Shown here: positions 34,295 to 36,964 of the stretch, piece after piece
How positions within the stretch are numbered: position 1 is the stretch's first letter
Layout: each line of letters begins with the position of its first letter
Origin: Streptomyces murinus
GTDB lineage: Bacteria; Actinomycetota; Actinomycetes; Streptomycetales; Streptomycetaceae
Direction: 5' to 3'
Length of the DNA stretch: 36,964 bases
Assembly: GCF_002154555.1 (NCBI RefSeq)
Contig: NZ_MUNF01000029.1
Coordinates: 1 to 36,964 of the forward strand
Position numbers and translations under genes: made by a program
Notes under the pieces: generated by a model
Seen by the model: the letters and a program-made list of their open reading frames with translations, nothing else
Told to the model about the DNA's origin: nothing
Database searches by the model: none

Positions 34295-36631
34295 TTACTC
34301 GGTGCGCAGACCCTCCGGGCGCATCAGCCGCAGCAGCGGCGGCAGGCTCAGCGCGGTGACCACGAGGACCACCGCGGCGCCGGCGCCGGTCATCGACAGC
34401 ACGCTTTGCCAGTCCACGCCCAGCGACGAGCCCACCATCTTCAGCAGCACCGAGCCCAGCGTCAGCCCGACGACCGTGGCCAGCAGCAGGCCGAGCGCGA
34501 CCGGGATCGCGGTCTGCCAGAACACCGACAGGCTCAGGGTGCGCCGCCGGGTGCCGAAGGCCATCAGCGAGGACAGCAGCTTCCGCCGCTCGCGCAGCTG
34601 TTCCAGCTGGGTCACCAGCAGGCTGGTGCCGATCAGTGCCAGCACGCACAGGGCGCCGACGTACAGACCGGTGCGGATGGAGGTGAACTTCTTGGACTGC
34701 TCGGTGGAGGACCACACCATCACATCGGCGAACGGATCGACCTTCGCCGCCGTGTTGCGGGTGTACTCGGACACATCGGGCACGCTCTTGTCGAACATGA
34801 CGTACACCGTGCCGTCCAGCAGCCGGTCCACCCGGTCCGGCACCGCCGACGGGGTCAGCAGGATGGCGCTGCTCTTGCTGCCGTTGGGGCTGGCGATCGC
34901 GTGGGCCGGCTTCAGGCCCGCCGGCACGGTCCAGCGCACGTCCGGGCCCGTTCCCGCGCCGTGGTCGGTGTCGAGATGGAGCACCCGGCCCGGCCGGGCG
35001 AGCTTGGTGACGGTGGGGTCGTCGTCCCCACCCGTGACCACGAAGGCGTCCCCGTCGCGGCAGGACGGCAGCTGGGCCGTCTCGCGCAGCGAGGCGCAGG
35101 TGCCGGAGATCAGCTCGGTCGTATCCCCGGGCCCGCTCTTCCAGTCCTTCTCGCCCAGGGAGGCGCTGCCGAGCGACACCGCCTTGCGCACCCCCTCGGT
35201 CGTGCGGAACCGGTCCGCGGCCGTGCGGAACGGGGTGCCGTCCGACAGGTTGATCTGCATCTGCGCCCGGGTGATGTCCTGGCCGGTGTCCTTGGTGTAG
35301 TCGCCCTGGACCCCGGCGAACAGCATCTGGAGGGCGACCGCGCCGGCCACCGCGACGGCGATGCCGTTCACCATGCGGGCCGCCGAACCGCTGCTCAACT
35401 GGAGCCGTCGTACCGCCAGTTGCCAGGCCACCGGGCCGTGGTGCAGCCGGGCCACCACCGCCTCCACGGCCCAGGGCAGCAGCGCGGTGACGCCGACGAG
35501 CAGCAGCAGCACGCCGCCGGTCACCAGGTACTGGTTGAACTGGCCGTCCGAGCCGCCCTGGCCGATCATCGGCGCGAGCAGCGCGATACCGCCCAGCGGC
35601 AGCAGCAGCCGCCACCACAGCCGGCGGCGCGGCGGCTTGGCCGTACGCACCACGCCCAGCGGTTCGATGACCACCCCGCGCAGCGCGAACAGCGTGACCA
35701 GCACCGCCGCCGCGGGCACCGCGAGCACGACCAGCGCGGCCAGCGCGGGCGAGGGATCGAGATAGTCGGGGAACGCGCTGACGCCCACGACCTCCACCGA
35801 GCCCGCGAACTGCCGGCCCAGCAGGAAGAAGACGGTGCCGAAGACCAGCCCGACCAGCGCTCCGGCCAGCGCCTCACCGGCCGCGATCCGCCGGGTCATC
35901 CGGCTGTCGGAGCCCACCAGACGCAGCGCGGCCAGTCTGCGGTCGCGCCGCTCGCCGCCGAACCGCACGGCGGTGGCGATGAACACCGCCACCGGCATCA
36001 GCAGCACCACGAAGACCACGAGGACCAGCAGGATCAGGATCGGGTCCATGCGGGTCTGCGGGGCCGTGTCGGCTCCCCCGTACATGTTGATCCGGGCGGT
36101 CCGGGAGCCGTCGATCTTCGGGGCCAGGTTCTTCGCCCCGGCGTAGTAGGCGAGTTCACGCGAGCCCACCAGCCCGTCCTCGGTGATCGTGCCGGTGATC
36201 CGGTACGGCAGCCGGGCCCGCAGCAACTTGCCCTCGCTGGAGCCGAGCAGTTCCTTCAGGGCGGGGGAGACGACCATGTCGCCGGTCGCCGGGTACGCGG
36301 TCAGGCCCGGCGGGATGGGCGCCTTGGGCCCCTCCGGCTCGACCAGCCGGCCGCGCACGTCGTGGCCGTGGAACTCGGTGTCGGTGTCCGAGATCACCAG
36401 GGTGTTCGCGGCCTTCGGCCGTACCGGGCCGTAGGTGTGGTCCGCGCGGTCGTTGTCCCGGGTGTGCCGGACCGAGAGCGCGTTCGGTATCGCGGTGGTG
36501 AGCAGCAGCAGCGCCACGCCGAGGCCGACCCCGACCGCCGTCAGCAGTACCCGGATCCAGCCCTCGCGCCCCCCGGTGAAGGCGAACCGGAAGCCCAGGC
36601 CGAGGTCTCTGCCCCACTGGCGGGTGCTCAT
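34295..36631 (-). CDS. FtsX-like ABC transporter permease (MacB/LolC-type exporter family)
   Basis: A 778-residue permease with duplicated FtsX-like modules. One membrane helix near the N-terminus (about 28-48) precedes a large external domain (about 49-195). A first group of helices follows (about 200-385: DPILILLVLVVFVVLLMPVAVFIATAV, ALAGALVGLVFGTVFFLL, ALAALVVLAVPAAAVLVTLFALRG). A second external domain (about 450-640) and C-terminal helices (TGLYVGALCVLALIGTSLLVTQLEQLRERRKLLSSLMAFG, then two more) complete it. The layout is that of actinobacterial exporters next to a LolD-like ATPase, as here. ATG 36631 overlaps the ATPase stop by four bases. Substrate unknown; these systems often act in antimicrobial peptide resistance or envelope transport. 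Confidence 0.88.
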   Translation of the reverse strand: MSTRQWGRDLGLGFRFAFTGGREGWIRVLLTAVGVGLGVALLLLTTAIPNALSVRHTRDNDRADHTYGPVRPKAANTLVISDTDTEFHGHDVRGRLVEPEGPKAPIPPGLTAYPATGDMVVSPALKELLGSSEGKLLRARLPYRITGTITEDGLVGSRELAYYAGAKNLAPKIDGSRTARINMYGGADTAPQTRMDPILILLVLVVFVVLLMPVAVFIATAVRFGGERRDRRLAALRLVGSDSRMTRRIAAGEALAGALVGLVFGTVFFLLGRQFAGSVEVVGVSAFPDYLDPSPALAALVVLAVPAAAVLVTLFALRGVVIEPLGVVRTAKPPRRRLWWRLLLPLGGIALLAPMIGQGGSDGQFNQYLVTGGVLLLLVGVTALLPWAVEAVVARLHHGPVAWQLAVRRLQLSSGSAARMVNGIAVAVAGAVALQMLFAGVQGDYTKDTGQDITRAQMQINLSDGTPFRTAADRFRTTEGVRKAVSLGSASLGEKDWKSGPGDTTELISGTCASLRETAQLPSCRDGDAFVVTGGDDDPTVTKLARPGRVLHLDTDHGAGTGPDVRWTVPAGLKPAHAIASPNGSKSSAILLTPSAVPDRVDRLLDGTVYVMFDKSVPDVSEYTRNTAAKVDPFADVMVWSSTEQSKKFTSIRTGLYVGALCVLALIGTSLLVTQLEQLRERRKLLSSLMAFGTRRRTLSLSVFWQTAIPVALGLLLATVVGLTLGSVLLKMVGSSLGVDWQSVLSMTGAGAAVVLVVTALSLPPLLRLMRPEGLRTE

Positions 36632-36964
36632 ACGGCGCGCTCCATGTCCCGGGACTTGCCGTCGCGTACGACGATCTCCCGGTCGGAGTAGGCGGCGACC
36701 CGGGCCTCGTGCGTGACCAGTACGACGGCCGCGTTGGTGGAGCGGGCCGCGTCGGTGAGCAGCTCCATCACGCGCTCGCCGTTGAGGGAGTCGAGCGCGC
36801 CGGTCGGTTCGTCCGCGAACACCATCCGGGGCGCGGTGACCAGGGCGCGCGCCACCGCGACCCGCTGGCCCTGGCCGCCGGAGACCTCGCCGGGCCGCTT
36901 GCCGCCCAGGTCGTCCACCTCCAGCCGCTCCAGCCAGGTCAGCGCGGCCCGCTCGGCCTTCTTG
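36628..36964 (-). CDS. ABC transporter ATP-binding protein, C-terminal part (truncated at window end)
   Basis: The frame is open to the window end, so the N-terminus with Walker A is missing. Visible are the signature motif VSGGQGQRVAVARALV, Walker B MVFADEPTGALDS (Glu catalytic), D-loop LDS, and the switch His in LVTHEARVAAYSDREIVVRDGK. The TGALDS and VSGGQ(G/Q)QR form fits the LolD/MacB-type ATPase group that serves FtsX-like permeases. The stop overlaps the permease ATG by four bases (TGA/ATG, 36628-36631), so both are one transcriptional and translational unit. Full length cannot be judged. Confidence 0.92.
   Translation of the reverse strand, partial: KKAERAALTWLERLEVDDLGGKRPGEVSGGQGQRVAVARALVTAPRMVFADEPTGALDSLNGERVMELLTDAARSTNAAVVLVTHEARVAAYSDREIVVRDGKSRDMERAV

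Overview
The window is high-GC DNA with Streptomyces-type codon use, frequent GTG starts, C/G-rich perfect-stem terminators and many secreted or membrane proteins. Several markers point to a Streptomyces chromosome: a core 14-mer parS site, a bacterial proteasome activator (Bpa/PafE), a K15-type DD-peptidase, paired membrane Ser/Thr kinases, an AhpC-AhpD-OxyR peroxide locus and one TTA (bldA-type) codon. The parS site and conserved gene order suggest the central, oriC-proximal part of the chromosome. That placement is an inference.

Layout. 1-2752 (+): the end of moeA, overlapping a TrkA-N potassium channel gene with parS inside the overlap, then a quinone oxidoreductase. 2774-7944: a Ser-rich membrane-anchored secreted protein (-), bpa (+), and two divergent membrane Ser/Thr kinases, one with a single extracellular PASTA-like domain. 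8106-9152 (-): an APH-fold kinase with the window's only in-frame TTA codon that I found. 9647-13315 (+): a three-gene branched-chain 2-oxoacid/pyruvate dehydrogenase operon (E1alpha, E1beta, E2; no E3). 13395-17820: two unknown secreted proteins, a GntR/YtrA-type repressor coupled to a DUF1648 membrane protein, and a K15-type DD-transpeptidase. 18010-19973 (+): a GntR/FCD regulator overlapping an MFS transporter. 19995-23302: a SAM methyltransferase, a DinB-fold mycothiol-type enzyme, a nitrilase-superfamily amidohydrolase and a LURP-one-related protein. 23456-28995: a thioredoxin-NHL protein of NHLRC2 type, a small DUF6458-like membrane protein, an M18 aminopeptidase and a large acyl-CoA dehydrogenase. 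29191-32031 (+): SseB-like protein, pirin and an AI-2E-family transporter. 32062-34237: ahpD and ahpC (-) divergent from oxyR (+). 34295-36964 (-): an FtsX-like ABC permease and the C-terminal part of its ATPase, cut by the window end.

Most genes are ordinary chromosomal housekeeping genes. I found no phage, IS, CRISPR, tRNA or rRNA, and no gene cluster that clearly forms an undescribed system. The unusual signals are mostly in the non-coding DNA: parS inside a gene overlap; a small cluster of DnaA-box-like 9-mers upstream of the thioredoxin-NHL gene; three short tandem-repeat tracts that begin at the stop codons of unrelated genes; an 11-bp-phased direct-repeat array upstream of a secreted protein gene; and a near-ideal self-operator on the YtrA-like repressor start codon. 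All protein assignments are from reading motifs, with no database search.
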